This document shows, piece by piece, positions 5,360 through 12,052 of a stretch of DNA of 12,052 nt (positions are counted from its first letter, which is position 1; every line of letters begins with the position of its first letter). The DNA lies in assembly GCA_035258565.1 (NCBI GenBank), contig DATFXF010000040.1:1-12052 (forward strand). Direction: 5' to 3'. The notes below the pieces were generated by a model that did no database searches, had not been told where the DNA came from, and saw only the letters and a program-made list of their open reading frames with translations. The translations under genes were made by a program, and so were the position numbers. Source of the stretch: DATFXF01 sp035258565. Lineage in GTDB: Bacteria; Acidobacteriota; Terriglobia; Acidiferrales; UBA7541.

Positions 5360-6364
5360 TTGTCATCCGGAGCGCCGGCCCGGGCCGCCTTTCCAGGGAC
5401 CCCTGTGCCACAACGCCTGCGTCACATGCTCGGCATCGAACCGCTCACCGCCGAGCAGATCACTTTCTTGCTGGACCAATCGATAGGATTTCAGGAGATC
5501 CAGCGGCATCCCTTCAAGAAGCTCGCCACGTTGCGCGGCAAGACCGCGGCGCTGGCGTTCTTCGAGCCCTCGACGCGCACGCGCGTCAGCTTCGCCACGG
5601 CCGCCGCGCGGCTCGGCGCGGACACCATGAACCTCCAAGCGGAGGCCTCCAGCCTGCGCAAGGGCGAATCGTTGCTCGATACCGTGCGCACGCTCGACGC
5701 GATGAAGCCCGACTGCATCGTGATGCGGCACAGCGCGTCGGGAGCAGCCGATTTTGTTGCCCGGCGCCTCGAAATCCCTGTGATCAACGCGGGCGACGGC
5801 ATGCACGAACATCCCACGCAGGCGCTGCTCGATGCTTTAACGATTCGGGACCGGCGGGGAACGCTCGAAGGCCTCCAGGTGACCATCCTCGGCGACATCC
5901 TGCACAGTCGTGTGGCGCGGTCGAATCTTCACCTGCTCGGAAAGTTTGGTTGCCGCTTCACGCTGTGCGGCCCGGCCATGTGGGTGCCGCGGGAACTCGA
6001 GTGCCTGGGGCAGCCGGTGCGCCGCGTCGCGCGCATTGAAGAAGCCTTGGACGACGCTGAGGTGATCTTCGTCCTCCGCGTGCAGCAGGAGCGCTTCCAT
6101 GAGCCTGCTCTGCCGCTCGAGGAGTACATTCTCCTCTACCAACTCACGCCCGAGCGGTTGCGGCGTGCGCGCCCGGAAGCGCTTGTGCTGCACCCAGGAC
6201 CCATGATCCGCGGACTCGAAATCGACCCGGCAGTGGCCGACGGCCCGCAATCCTGCGTGCTCGAACAGGTCACCAACGGGCTGGCCGTGCGCATGGCCCT
6301 GCTCTTTCTCCTGATCGGGACCGCACCGGTCGACCCTGAGATTTCCGCCCATGCTGCTGATTAA
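5360..6364 (+). CDS. pyrB: Aspartate carbamoyltransferase catalytic subunit
   Basis: PyrB joins carbamoyl phosphate and aspartate to give carbamoyl-aspartate, the committed step of pyrimidine synthesis. The 334 residues show the carbamoyl-phosphate loop FFEPSTRTRVSF (67-78), the mobile-loop residues ASSLRKGES (96-104, S98 and K101), MRHSASGAA (122-130), HPTQALLD (151-158), GDILHSRVARSN (178-189), LRVQQERF (239-246) and HPGPMIRGLEI (278-288). In the last block most homologues have Asn (HPGPxNRGVEI) where this one has I283. The TTG at 5360 is chosen because GGGGAGAG lies just upstream; the first ATG (5426) would cost 22 variable residues. The gene overlaps pyrC by 14 nt. No pyrI is present, and the ATCase may instead associate with PyrC, as in Aquifex-type complexes. 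Confidence 0.95.
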   Translation: MSSGAPARAAFPGTPVPQRLRHMLGIEPLTAEQITFLLDQSIGFQEIQRHPFKKLATLRGKTAALAFFEPSTRTRVSFATAAARLGADTMNLQAEASSLRKGESLLDTVRTLDAMKPDCIVMRHSASGAADFVARRLEIPVINAGDGMHEHPTQALLDALTIRDRRGTLEGLQVTILGDILHSRVARSNLHLLGKFGCRFTLCGPAMWVPRELECLGQPVRRVARIEEALDDAEVIFVLRVQQERFHEPALPLEEYILLYQLTPERLRRARPEALVLHPGPMIRGLEIDPAVADGPQSCVLEQVTNGLAVRMALLFLLIGTAPVDPEISAHAAD

Positions 6365-7613
6365 GAACGGACGCCTGCTCGACCCTACGAGCTCGACCGA
6401 CGCGGCGCTCGACATCCTGCTCGACGGCGAGCGGATTGCGCAGGTCGCGCCTGCCATGCGCGCCAATTCGGCGGAGATTCTCGACGCGTCCGGCTTGCTT
6501 GTGGCACCGGGCTTCATCGACCTGCACTGCCATCTGCGCGAGCCCGGCGAGGAGTCTTCGGAGACCATCGAGAGTGGAACACGCGCGGCCGCGCGCGGTG
6601 GTTTCACCGCGGTCTGCCCCATGCCCAACACGAAGCCGGTGAACGACAACGCCTCGGTCACGCGCGCGATCATCGAGCGGGCCCAGGCGGTCGGAAGCGT
6701 GCGCGTCTGGCCCATTGGTGCGACCTCCCGAGAGAGCAAGGGCGAAGCCTTGGCGGAAATTGCGGCCATGAAGCAGGCGGGCATCGTGGCCGTGAGCGAC
6801 GATGGCCGGCCCATCGCCACCGCCAAGCTGCTCCGCCAGGCGATGGATTACTGCCGCGCGCTCGAGCTTCCGGTGATCGACCATTGCGAGGACGCGTCGC
6901 TCGCCGCCGGTGCGGTGATGCGCGAGGGGCGCCAGTCGGTGCGGCTCGGCCTGCGCGGCATGCCACCAGCGACAGAATCCATTAGCGTGGCGCGCGACAT
7001 CCAGGTGTGCGAGTTGACCGGCTGCCCGCTGCACATCGCACATCTTTCAACGCGCGCGTCACTCGAGCTGGTCCGCTCGGCAAAGCAGCGAGGCCTACCC
7101 GTGACCTGTGAGGTCACGCCGCATCACTTCACGCTGATCGATGAAGACGTTGGCTACGACGCGCAGTTCAAGATGAATCCGCCGCTCGGTTCGCGCGACG
7201 ACCGCGAGGCGCTGCTAGGCGGACTCGCCGAAGGCACCGTGGACGCCATCGCCACGGACCACGCGCCGCACGAGCCAGCGAGCAAAGACGTCGAGTTTGA
7301 CCGCGCGCCGTTTGGCGTCATCGGGTTTGAAACGGCGCTGGCGCTCGGGCTCGAGCTCGTGCATGCGGGGCGCATCAGCCTGATGCGACTGGTCGAGCTT
7401 TTCAGTCGAGGCCCGGCGCGCGTGCTCGGCCTCACGCGACGCATCGCCGCCGGCGAACCGGCAGACCTCACCCTATTCTCACCCGACCACCCCTGGACGT
7501 TTCGCGCGGCCGAATCGGCCAGCCGCTCGCGGAACTCGCCGTTCGACGGTCGCCGCTTCCGCGGCGCGCCCATGGCGACGATTGTCGCCGGCCAGTTGGC
7601 CTTCCGCCGCTAA
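6351..7613 (+). CDS. pyrC: Dihydroorotase, type I
   Basis: PyrC cyclises carbamoyl-aspartate to dihydroorotate. The 420-residue protein is an amidohydrolase barrel with the full metal set of active type I enzymes: H59 and H61 in PGFIDLHCHLREPG (53-66), D151 in SDDGRP, H178 in IDHCED, H231 in IAHLST, and D303 in ATDHAPH (301-307). NSPFDG near the C-terminus is also typical. Complete ligands argue against the inactive PyrC' form that only scaffolds PyrB. The ATG at 6351 lies within the end of pyrB (14-nt overlap), so translation is coupled and a PyrB-PyrC complex is plausible. It ends the operon; the 60-nt gap to the convergent thiD has a GC-rich CGCCGGCG palindrome but no clear T-run terminator. 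Confidence 0.96.
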   Translation: MLLIKNGRLLDPTSSTDAALDILLDGERIAQVAPAMRANSAEILDASGLLVAPGFIDLHCHLREPGEESSETIESGTRAAARGGFTAVCPMPNTKPVNDNASVTRAIIERAQAVGSVRVWPIGATSRESKGEALAEIAAMKQAGIVAVSDDGRPIATAKLLRQAMDYCRALELPVIDHCEDASLAAGAVMREGRQSVRLGLRGMPPATESISVARDIQVCELTGCPLHIAHLSTRASLELVRSAKQRGLPVTCEVTPHHFTLIDEDVGYDAQFKMNPPLGSRDDREALLGGLAEGTVDAIATDHAPHEPASKDVEFDRAPFGVIGFETALALGLELVHAGRISLMRLVELFSRGPARVLGLTRRIAAGEPADLTLFSPDHPWTFRAAESASRSRNSPFDGRRFRGAPMATIVAGQLAFRR

Positions 7614-7673
7614 CCAACACCCCGACCTACGCCGGCGGGACTAAGAAAAAAGAAGGTGACGAGTGCGTGTGGT

Positions 7674-8555
7674 CTAGCGCAGAGCTGGCTCGGCGGGGGG
7701 ATGCAGGCCGTGCTGCGGCGCTTCGTGTACGCCCCGCACGGTGGGTTCGTGATGGAAACGGTAGAAATGATCGAGCGGGCCGGGACCCTTGCCGATGGCG
7801 AAGCCTCTCTCGATGGCTTTGGTGACGTAAGTCTTGGCCAACATGACCGCCTCGTGCAAGCCGCGGCCGCAGGCGAGCTGTGCGGCAATCGCGGAAGCCA
7901 AGGTGCAACCCGAACCGTGCGTGTTTTCGCTCTTGACGCGGTCGCCGTCGAGCGTCATGGCTTCGACGCCATCAAAGAGCACGTCCACAGCCTTTTCCAT
8001 GTGGCCGCCCTTGACGACCACCGCGCGCGCCCCGCGCTCAAAGAGGAGCTTCGCAGCGGCTTCCATAGCGGCCGTGTCCTTGATGGCGACTCCGGTGAAC
8101 AGCTCGGCTTCGGCGATGTTCGGTGTCAGCACGCTCACGCGCTTGATCAACTCCTCGCCCAAAAACTTCACGCCGCTCGCATCGAGCAGCTCCGGCCCGC
8201 CGGAGGAAGGTTGCACGACCGGGTCGAGCACAACATGCGCGAACTGGCCGCGGTCGAGGAATTCGGCAACCACGGCGGCGTTGGCCTTGCTGCCCAGCAT
8301 GCCGATCTTCACCGCGGTGATCGGAATGTCCTCGAGCAGCGCTTCGAGCTGCGCGCGCAGCGTAGCGGCGGGCGTCAGATGAACGCTCTTCACACCCTGG
8401 GTGGACTGCACGGTTCCTGCCGTGATCGCGGCGAGACCATAGCAATTGTGCGCCGCAAAAGTCTTCAGGTCGGCGGCAATGCCCGCGCCGCCCGAAGGGT
8501 CAAATCCGGCAATGGTGAGGAGAATAGGAGGTGTGGGGTTGCTGTGGTTGCCCAA
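7674..8555 (-). CDS. thiD: Hydroxymethylpyrimidine / phosphomethylpyrimidine kinase
   Basis: ThiD phosphorylates HMP and HMP-P to HMP-PP for thiamine synthesis. This ribokinase-fold protein has 293 residues. It shows AGFDPSGGAGIAADLKTF (16-33), KIGMLGS (83-89), DPVVQPSSG (111-119), LTPNIAEAELFTG (143-155), VVVKGGH (179-185) and the anion hole HGSGCTLASAIAA (213-225). The start is a TTG at 8555, supported by GGAGGG 9 nt upstream; no in-frame ATG precedes the first conserved strand. The C-terminus carries a Pro/His-rich tail (about 265-293) beyond the usual family end. No other thi gene is adjacent, so it is a lone thiamine gene. No TPP riboswitch is recognisable upstream. Confidence 0.95.
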   Translation of the reverse strand: MGNHSNPTPPILLTIAGFDPSGGAGIAADLKTFAAHNCYGLAAITAGTVQSTQGVKSVHLTPAATLRAQLEALLEDIPITAVKIGMLGSKANAAVVAEFLDRGQFAHVVLDPVVQPSSGGPELLDASGVKFLGEELIKRVSVLTPNIAEAELFTGVAIKDTAAMEAAAKLLFERGARAVVVKGGHMEKAVDVLFDGVEAMTLDGDRVKSENTHGSGCTLASAIAAQLACGRGLHEAVMLAKTYVTKAIERGFAIGKGPGPLDHFYRFHHEPTVRGVHEAPQHGLHPPAEPALR

Positions 8556-8633
8556 TTTCGCGTGCCCTCCGCGCTAGGCACCGCTGCTCGTGGCTCAGCC
8601 GCATTGAACTCGCTGAACGCACTAATCATTCAG

Positions 8634-8663
8634 AATGTACGCGTGTTGTTCACCCGAAGGCAA
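8634..8663 (-). promoter_or_regulatory. Putative thiD promoter
   Basis: On the minus strand, TTGCCT (8663-8658) is followed after 18 nt by TACATT (8639-8634). A start near 8627 would give a leader of about 70 nt, too short for a TPP aptamer plus expression platform. It lies just past the gdhA terminator hairpin, which fits an independent unit. Confidence 0.4.
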
Positions 8664-8708
8664 GAAAATTCTTTCCGTGCGCGGTGGAATCCTTTGCGCC
8701 GCGCACGG
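8662..8708 (-). terminator. Stem-loop terminator candidate after gdhA
   Basis: Perfect 10-bp arms CCGTGCGCGG (8708-8699 on the minus strand) and CCGCGCACGG (8684-8675) enclose a 14-nt loop. They are followed by AAAGAATTTTCTT. The T-run starts 6 nt after the stem, so termination may be imperfect. The hairpin lies 134 nt beyond the gdhA stop. The intervening 8709-8842 has no convincing gene in any frame; open frames there are extensions of antisense frames. Confidence 0.5.
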
Positions 8709-8842
8709 CTCGGGCGCAGTTCTCTCCGGCAGCGCCGCTCTGTGCGACGTGAAAAGCGAGGCCCAGCTGAACTCGCGCTTGGCAAATTCAACCGGGCAGC
8801 AGGCGGAGAGGGATTGCGGAGCTTGCGGGTGGCCTCGGCGAA

Positions 8843-10144
8843 TTAGGGGAACAGGCCGCGGACCAGGGTGGCCTCCGAGACGCGCCCCACGGCGAGGATG
8901 TAGGCGGCGGCGCGCGAATGCGTGTGATACCTGCGCATGGTTTCGTGGACGTCGTGGAAGGCGCGCTTCATCACCTTCTCGAGCCGCGCATTCACTTCGT
9001 TCTCCTCCCAGAAGTAGCCCTGGAGGTCCTGCGCCCATTCGAAGTAGCTTACGGTGACGCCGCCAGCATTGGCCAGGATGTCCGGCAGCACGAAGACTCC
9101 CTTGCGATGGAGAACTTCATCGGCGTGCGGCGTGGTGGGCCCGTTGGCGGCCTCGGCGACGATTTTGGCCTTGATCTGATCGGCATTGTGCAGCGTGATG
9201 ACGTTTTCGAGCGCCGCGGGGATCAGGATGTCGCACTTGAGCGTGAGCAGATCGTCGTTCGAGAGGCGCGAGGCTCCCGGCATGCCCACGACCGTGCCGG
9301 ACCGTTCCTTGTAGCGGATGGCCTTCATGGGGTCGATGCCGCGAGGGTTGTACACCCCCCCGCGCGAGTCGCTGATGGCGACAATCTTGGCTTTCTTCTC
9401 CGCAAAGAGCCGCGCTGCCACCGAGCCAGCGTTACCGAAGCCTTGAATGGCGACGCTCGCCCCGCGCAACGGAATCTTTTTGACTTTGCACGCTTCCTCT
9501 GTGACAAAAAGGCAGCCGCGCGCGGTCGCTTCGTTTCGCCCGAGCGAGCCGCCCAGGCAGACCGGCTTGCCCGTCACTACGCCCAGGTTCGAGAAGCCGA
9601 CGGTCATCGAGTAGGTGTCCATGATCCACGCCATGGTCTGCGCGTCGGTATAGACATCGGGCGCGGGCACATCCTGCTCGGGTCCGATGATGGGCAGGAT
9701 CTCGCTGGCATAGCGCCGCGTCATGCGTTCCAGCTCGCCCTTCGACATCCGCTTCGGATCGCAGATCACCCCGCCCTTGCCGCCACCATAGGGAATGTTC
9801 ACCGTGGCCGTCTTCCACGTCATCCACGAAGCCAGCGCCTTTACTTCGTCCAGCGTGACATTGGGGTGGTAGCGGATGCCGCCTTTTGCCGGGCCGCGCG
9901 CGATGTTGTGTTGCACCCGGTAGCCAGTGAACACCTTCAACTGGCCGTTATCCATCTTCGTGGGGATGGAGACTTCTAGCACGCGCTTTGGCGACCGCAG
10001 CACTTGGCGGAGCCCGGGGTCAAGCTTCAGGTACTCCGCGGCAATATCAAACTGGATCTGCGAAATGCGGAACGGATTAAGGTCCTCACGCGGTGCCATG
10101 CGAGGGATCACCGGCTGGGGAGCGGCTTTAGCAACCGTGGCCAT
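8843..10144 (-). CDS. gdhA: Glu/Leu/Phe/Val dehydrogenase family, probable glutamate dehydrogenase
   Basis: The enzyme interconverts glutamate and 2-oxoglutarate plus ammonia with NAD(P). The 433 residues fit the short hexameric class. RGPAKGGIRYHP (83-94, K87) and IPYGGGKGGV (117-126, catalytic K123) are the substrate motifs, PAPDVYTD (160-167, D163) is the catalytic Asp region, GFGNAGSVAA (235-244) is the Rossmann loop, and LANAGGVTVSYFEW is the family C-terminal signature. IVAISDSRGG has Asp at the end of the second Rossmann strand, which favours NAD, though this is uncertain. The ATG at 10144 is supported by AAGGAGA 7 nt upstream (10158-10152); the frame extends further upstream into the neighbouring gene without conservation. 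It follows the YHS gene by 17 nt, so the two are co-transcribed. Glutamate specificity is inferred from family resemblance; a leucine or other amino acid dehydrogenase cannot be excluded. Confidence 0.92.
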   Translation of the reverse strand: MATVAKAAPQPVIPRMAPREDLNPFRISQIQFDIAAEYLKLDPGLRQVLRSPKRVLEVSIPTKMDNGQLKVFTGYRVQHNIARGPAKGGIRYHPNVTLDEVKALASWMTWKTATVNIPYGGGKGGVICDPKRMSKGELERMTRRYASEILPIIGPEQDVPAPDVYTDAQTMAWIMDTYSMTVGFSNLGVVTGKPVCLGGSLGRNEATARGCLFVTEEACKVKKIPLRGASVAIQGFGNAGSVAARLFAEKKAKIVAISDSRGGVYNPRGIDPMKAIRYKERSGTVVGMPGASRLSNDDLLTLKCDILIPAALENVITLHNADQIKAKIVAEAANGPTTPHADEVLHRKGVFVLPDILANAGGVTVSYFEWAQDLQGYFWEENEVNARLEKVMKRAFHDVHETMRRYHTHSRAAAYILAVGRVSEATLVRGLFP

Positions 10145-10161
10145 GAGTGTGTCTCCTTCGT

Positions 10162-10449
10162 TTATCCGCTGGCCGCGCGCCGCAGGGAGGCTCGATAACG
10201 GTCGCGACATTCGGCCGAGCAGAAGTGCAAGACCTGGCCCGCGTGCTCCAGGGGGTGCGAAATTTCATCGGAAACGTGCGTGCCGCACCAAGGATCGCGA
10301 TAGAGCGGCTTAGGTGCGGGGGGCGGTGTAGGCACTCTGCGCACAGTGGGTCCGAGCAGCCCGTGAAAAATTTTGCGCAGAAGCCACGTGGCCCAGGAGA
10401 TGACCAGCAGCCACAGGACAAATCGAACGATCCGAGCTAGAAATGCCAA
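10162..10449 (-). CDS. Small membrane-anchored YHS/TRASH-type metal-binding protein
   Basis: A 95-residue protein. A hydrophobic helix at about 8-27 anchors it, a Pro-rich linker (40-49) follows, and then comes a YHS-like domain: DPWCGTHV (52-59) and FCSAEC (76-81), with C55, C77 and C81 as likely metal ligands and H58, H65, H69 and H75 nearby. YHS domains occur in metal-handling proteins and are thought to bind transition metals; similar small N-anchored proteins are annotated as PP0621-like. The start is a TTG at 10449, the only usable start before the helix, with a weak GGAAAGAG about 11 nt upstream. It heads the operon with gdhA. What links it to glutamate metabolism is unknown. Confidence 0.75.
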   Translation of the reverse strand: MAFLARIVRFVLWLLVISWATWLLRKIFHGLLGPTVRRVPTPPPAPKPLYRDPWCGTHVSDEISHPLEHAGQVLHFCSAECRDRYRASLRRAASG

Positions 10450-10483
10450 GCCGATGGAAGCTCTTTCCGGCGGCTCTCTATTT

Positions 10484-10510
10484 GGCCGGGCCCACCGCGC
10501 CAGGCCGGCC
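10484..10510 (-). repeat. GC-rich inverted repeat in the leader of the YHS-gdhA operon
   Basis: GGCCGG (10484-10489) and CCGGCC (10505-10510) can pair across 15 nt, in the roughly 95-nt leader predicted between the promoter and the TTG at 10449. A GGGCCC palindrome (10488-10493) overlaps one arm. It may form a leader hairpin. No further function is visible. Confidence 0.3.
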
Positions 10511-10540
10511 CCGCCATTTCTCGGTGCGCGCTAAGTTGCG

Positions 10541-10557
10541 CTAAACTCGAAGTTTAG
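10541..10557. promoter_or_regulatory. Perfect dyad over the -10 and start site of the YHS-gdhA promoter
   Basis: CTAAACT (10541-10547) and AGTTTAG (10551-10557) are perfect 7-bp arms around 3 bp. They cover the -10 TAAACT and the predicted start site. A related GCGCTAAG (10528-10535) precedes GCGCTAAA (10538-10545) as a short direct repeat. The position is that of a repressor operator; a start-proximal RNA hairpin is the alternative. Confidence 0.45.
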
Positions 10558-10580
10558 TCAACCATCGGAAGCGGTGTCAA
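10551..10580 (-). promoter_or_regulatory. Promoter of the YHS-gdhA operon
   Basis: On the minus strand, TTGACA (10580-10575, perfect -35) is followed after 18 nt by TAAACT (10556-10551, 4 of 6). Transcription would start near 10544, leaving a leader of about 95 nt before the TTG at 10449. Confidence 0.6.
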
Positions 10581-10722
10581 TCAAAACCAGGCACCTCGGC
10601 CGATCCCTTCCCGCCCCTGGCACCGGCTCTAGAGCATCCGAAGAAGCCATAAGTTGTAGATCAGAAAAGGCTTATTCCTGCCCCTGAGCATTAGACGGCG
10701 GCCCAGGCTTCGGCCAGGGTAT
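10581..10722. other. Gap between serS and the YHS-gdhA promoter
   Basis: No gene is visible. A TTCG/CGAA tetraloop hairpin (10702-10719: CCC and GGC arms broken by one mismatch) begins 4 nt past the serS stop and could end that transcript, but it has no T-run. A 10-bp palindrome GCTCTAGAGC lies at 10626-10635. Confidence 0.35.
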
Positions 10723-12000
10723 TTAGTTCGGTGACGCAGGGATGTGCTCGGCACCCATGTAGGGCTGGAGGACCTCGGGGATCCGGATCGAGCCATCCTC
10801 CTGCTGATAGTTTTCCACAATTGCCAACCAGGTGCGCCCCACGGCCAGCCCAGAACCGTTGAGCGTGTGCACCAACTCGCTCTTCCCCGTGCGCGGCTTG
10901 TACCGGATGCTGGCGCGCCGGGCCTGAAAGGCTTCGCAGTTCGAACACGAAGAGATCTCCTTGAACTCGCCCGCGGAGGGCAACCAAACCTCCAGGTCGT
11001 AGGTCTTCGCCGACGCGAAGCCCAGGTCGGCGGTCGAGAGCAGCACGACCCGGTAATGCAGGTTGAGCCTTTGCAAGACGGCCTCGGCGTCGCGCACGAG
11101 CGATTCAAGCTCGTCGTAGCTCTCCTCGGGCCGTGTGAACTTGAACAGCTCGACCTTTTGGAACTGGTGCTGCCTGCTGATCCCGCGCGTGTCCCTCCCC
11201 GCGGCGCCCGCCTCGGACCGGAAGCAGGCCGTCCATGCGCATACCTTGATGGGCAGTTTCTCGGCAGGCAAAGTTTCCTCGCGGTAGAGATTCGTCAACT
11301 CGACCTCTGCGGTCGGCGTAAGCCACAGGTCGGTGCCTTCCAGATGAAACATGTCGCCGGCAAACTTCGGCAGCTGGCCCACGCCCACCAGCGAGGCCGA
11401 ATTCACAATGAACGGAGGCAGGAGTTCCGTGTAGCCGTTCTGCTGCGTGTGTAAGTCAAGGAAAAAATTGGCCAGCGCGCGCTCGAGCCTCGCTCCGGCT
11501 CCGCGATAAAGGGCGAAGCGCGCACCGGCAATCTTTGCCGCCCGCGATAAGTCGAGGATCCCTGCCCGCTCGCCCACCTCCCAGTGCGGACGCGGCGTGA
11601 AGCTGAACTCTGGCGGCGAGCCTCCGCGCCGCACTTCGACATTGTCGGCGGGGCCGGCGCCCACCGGCACCGAGCTGTGCGGCAGGTTGGGAACAATAAG
11701 CATGAAGTTGTGGAGCCGTGCATCGAGCGCGGCGATGCGCTCATCGGCCTGCTTGATTTCTTCCGAGACACGTTTCATCTTTCTGAGCAGGTCCGAGGCA
11801 TCCAGACCGGATTTTTTGAGGCGCGCAATCTCTTCGCTGGCCTTGTTCCGCTCCGCTTTCAGGCACTCGACAGCGGTGATGCGCTCGCGGCGCTCGTGGT
11901 CGAGCTGGCGGAATCCTTCGAAGTCGAGCTGGATGCCACGGTGGCGAGCCATCTGCTCGAACAGCTCCAGGTGCTCGCGAAAATAGTTGAGGTCATGCAT
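10723..12000 (-). CDS. serS: Serine--tRNA ligase
   Basis: SerS charges tRNA(Ser), and also tRNA(Sec) before conversion to selenocysteine, so it feeds the same pathway as SelB. The 425 residues are standard. The N-terminal tRNA-binding coiled-coil arm covers about 30-100. The class II core has PTAEVELTN (229-237, serine pocket), motif 2 FRSEAGAAGRDTRG (260-273) followed by QHQFQKVELF, EISSCSNCEAFQARR (348-362), and motif 3 GSGLAVGRT (382-390). The ATG at 12000 gives MHDLNYF, close to the usual MLDLxxxR start; only a distant AGAGGG (about 15 nt) precedes it, so the ribosome-binding site is weak. The 52 bases beyond the start show no T-box or other recognisable element, and the promoter is probably outside the window. 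Confidence 0.97.
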   Translation of the reverse strand: MHDLNYFREHLELFEQMARHRGIQLDFEGFRQLDHERRERITAVECLKAERNKASEEIARLKKSGLDASDLLRKMKRVSEEIKQADERIAALDARLHNFMLIVPNLPHSSVPVGAGPADNVEVRRGGSPPEFSFTPRPHWEVGERAGILDLSRAAKIAGARFALYRGAGARLERALANFFLDLHTQQNGYTELLPPFIVNSASLVGVGQLPKFAGDMFHLEGTDLWLTPTAEVELTNLYREETLPAEKLPIKVCAWTACFRSEAGAAGRDTRGISRQHQFQKVELFKFTRPEESYDELESLVRDAEAVLQRLNLHYRVVLLSTADLGFASAKTYDLEVWLPSAGEFKEISSCSNCEAFQARRASIRYKPRTGKSELVHTLNGSGLAVGRTWLAIVENYQQEDGSIRIPEVLQPYMGAEHIPASPN

Positions 12001-12052
12001 AAGCCGGAAAGGATACCCTCTTCGGCATCCCCGTGGAAAGAGCCTCCGTCGG

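Noticed and set aside
5837..6826. 329-codon open frame on the minus strand across pyrB and pyrC
   Set aside because: Antisense to two well-supported overlapping genes; no conserved domain.
7614..7673. Bidirectional terminator between pyrC and thiD
   Set aside because: There is a GC palindrome, but no T-run follows a stable stem on either strand in the right position.
8556..8660. TPP riboswitch ahead of thiD
   Set aside because: The leader is short and lacks the CUGAGA and other conserved Thi-box elements.
7656..8846. 396-codon open frame on the plus strand
   Set aside because: It is antisense to thiD, which has full family motifs. Long antisense frames are expected in GC-rich genes and the translation shows no recognisable domain.
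8918..9979. 353-codon open frame on the plus strand
   Set aside because: Antisense to gdhA; composition is that of a complementary-strand shadow, with no motif.
1..12052. CRISPR array, rRNA, or prophage genes
   Set aside because: No regularly spaced direct repeats, rRNA-like sequence, or phage proteins were seen.

Overview
The window is a housekeeping region of a GC-rich bacterium (about 60-65% G+C by eye) with short intergenic gaps, Shine-Dalgarno sites and many non-ATG starts (CTG, GTG and TTG are each the best start somewhere). The lineage cannot be fixed from the sequence alone. A selenocysteine-decoding SelB, a class 1B PyrD, PyrR with adjacent pyrB-pyrC, and a YHS-domain protein next to a Glu dehydrogenase would suit an Acidobacteriota-like or related soil/subsurface lineage, but that is a guess.

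Layout. Positions 1-220 (minus) hold the 5' end of a decayed TnpB-type transposase gene that runs off the left edge; a stack of inverted repeats lies between it and tatA. From 314 to 3668 (minus) there is an operon read right to left: rlpA, pyrF, selB, tatA, driven by a near-consensus sigma70-type promoter whose -35 box overlaps the pyrD stop codon. pyrD (minus, 3727-4665) and pyrR (plus, from 4774) diverge from a 108-bp region. pyrR, pyrB and pyrC form a compact plus-strand operon to 7613. thiD faces it convergently (minus, 7674-8555). Then come gdhA and, in front of it in the same operon, a small membrane-anchored YHS-domain protein (minus, 8843-10449), and serS (minus, 10723-12000).

How the genes work together. 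pyrB, pyrC, pyrD and pyrF supply four of the six de novo UMP steps (carbamoyl-aspartate, dihydroorotate, orotate, and OMP decarboxylation). carAB, pyrE and the PyrK partner expected for class 1B PyrD are not here. PyrR is a UMP-sensing regulator, yet no leader attenuator is visible; both divergent pyr promoters look leaderless or nearly so, and the pyrR promoter carries a perfect dyad. SelB shows that the organism decodes UGA as selenocysteine, and TatA exports folded proteins, so their pairing would fit a Tat-exported selenoprotein such as a formate dehydrogenase encoded elsewhere.

I see no evidence for a large new system. The least expected items are the TnpB remnant at the left edge, the CTG start of pyrF overlapping the rlpA stop, the leaderless-looking divergent pyr promoters with a dyad, the hairpin over the pyrB ribosome-binding site, and the dyad over the promoter of the YHS-gdhA operon.
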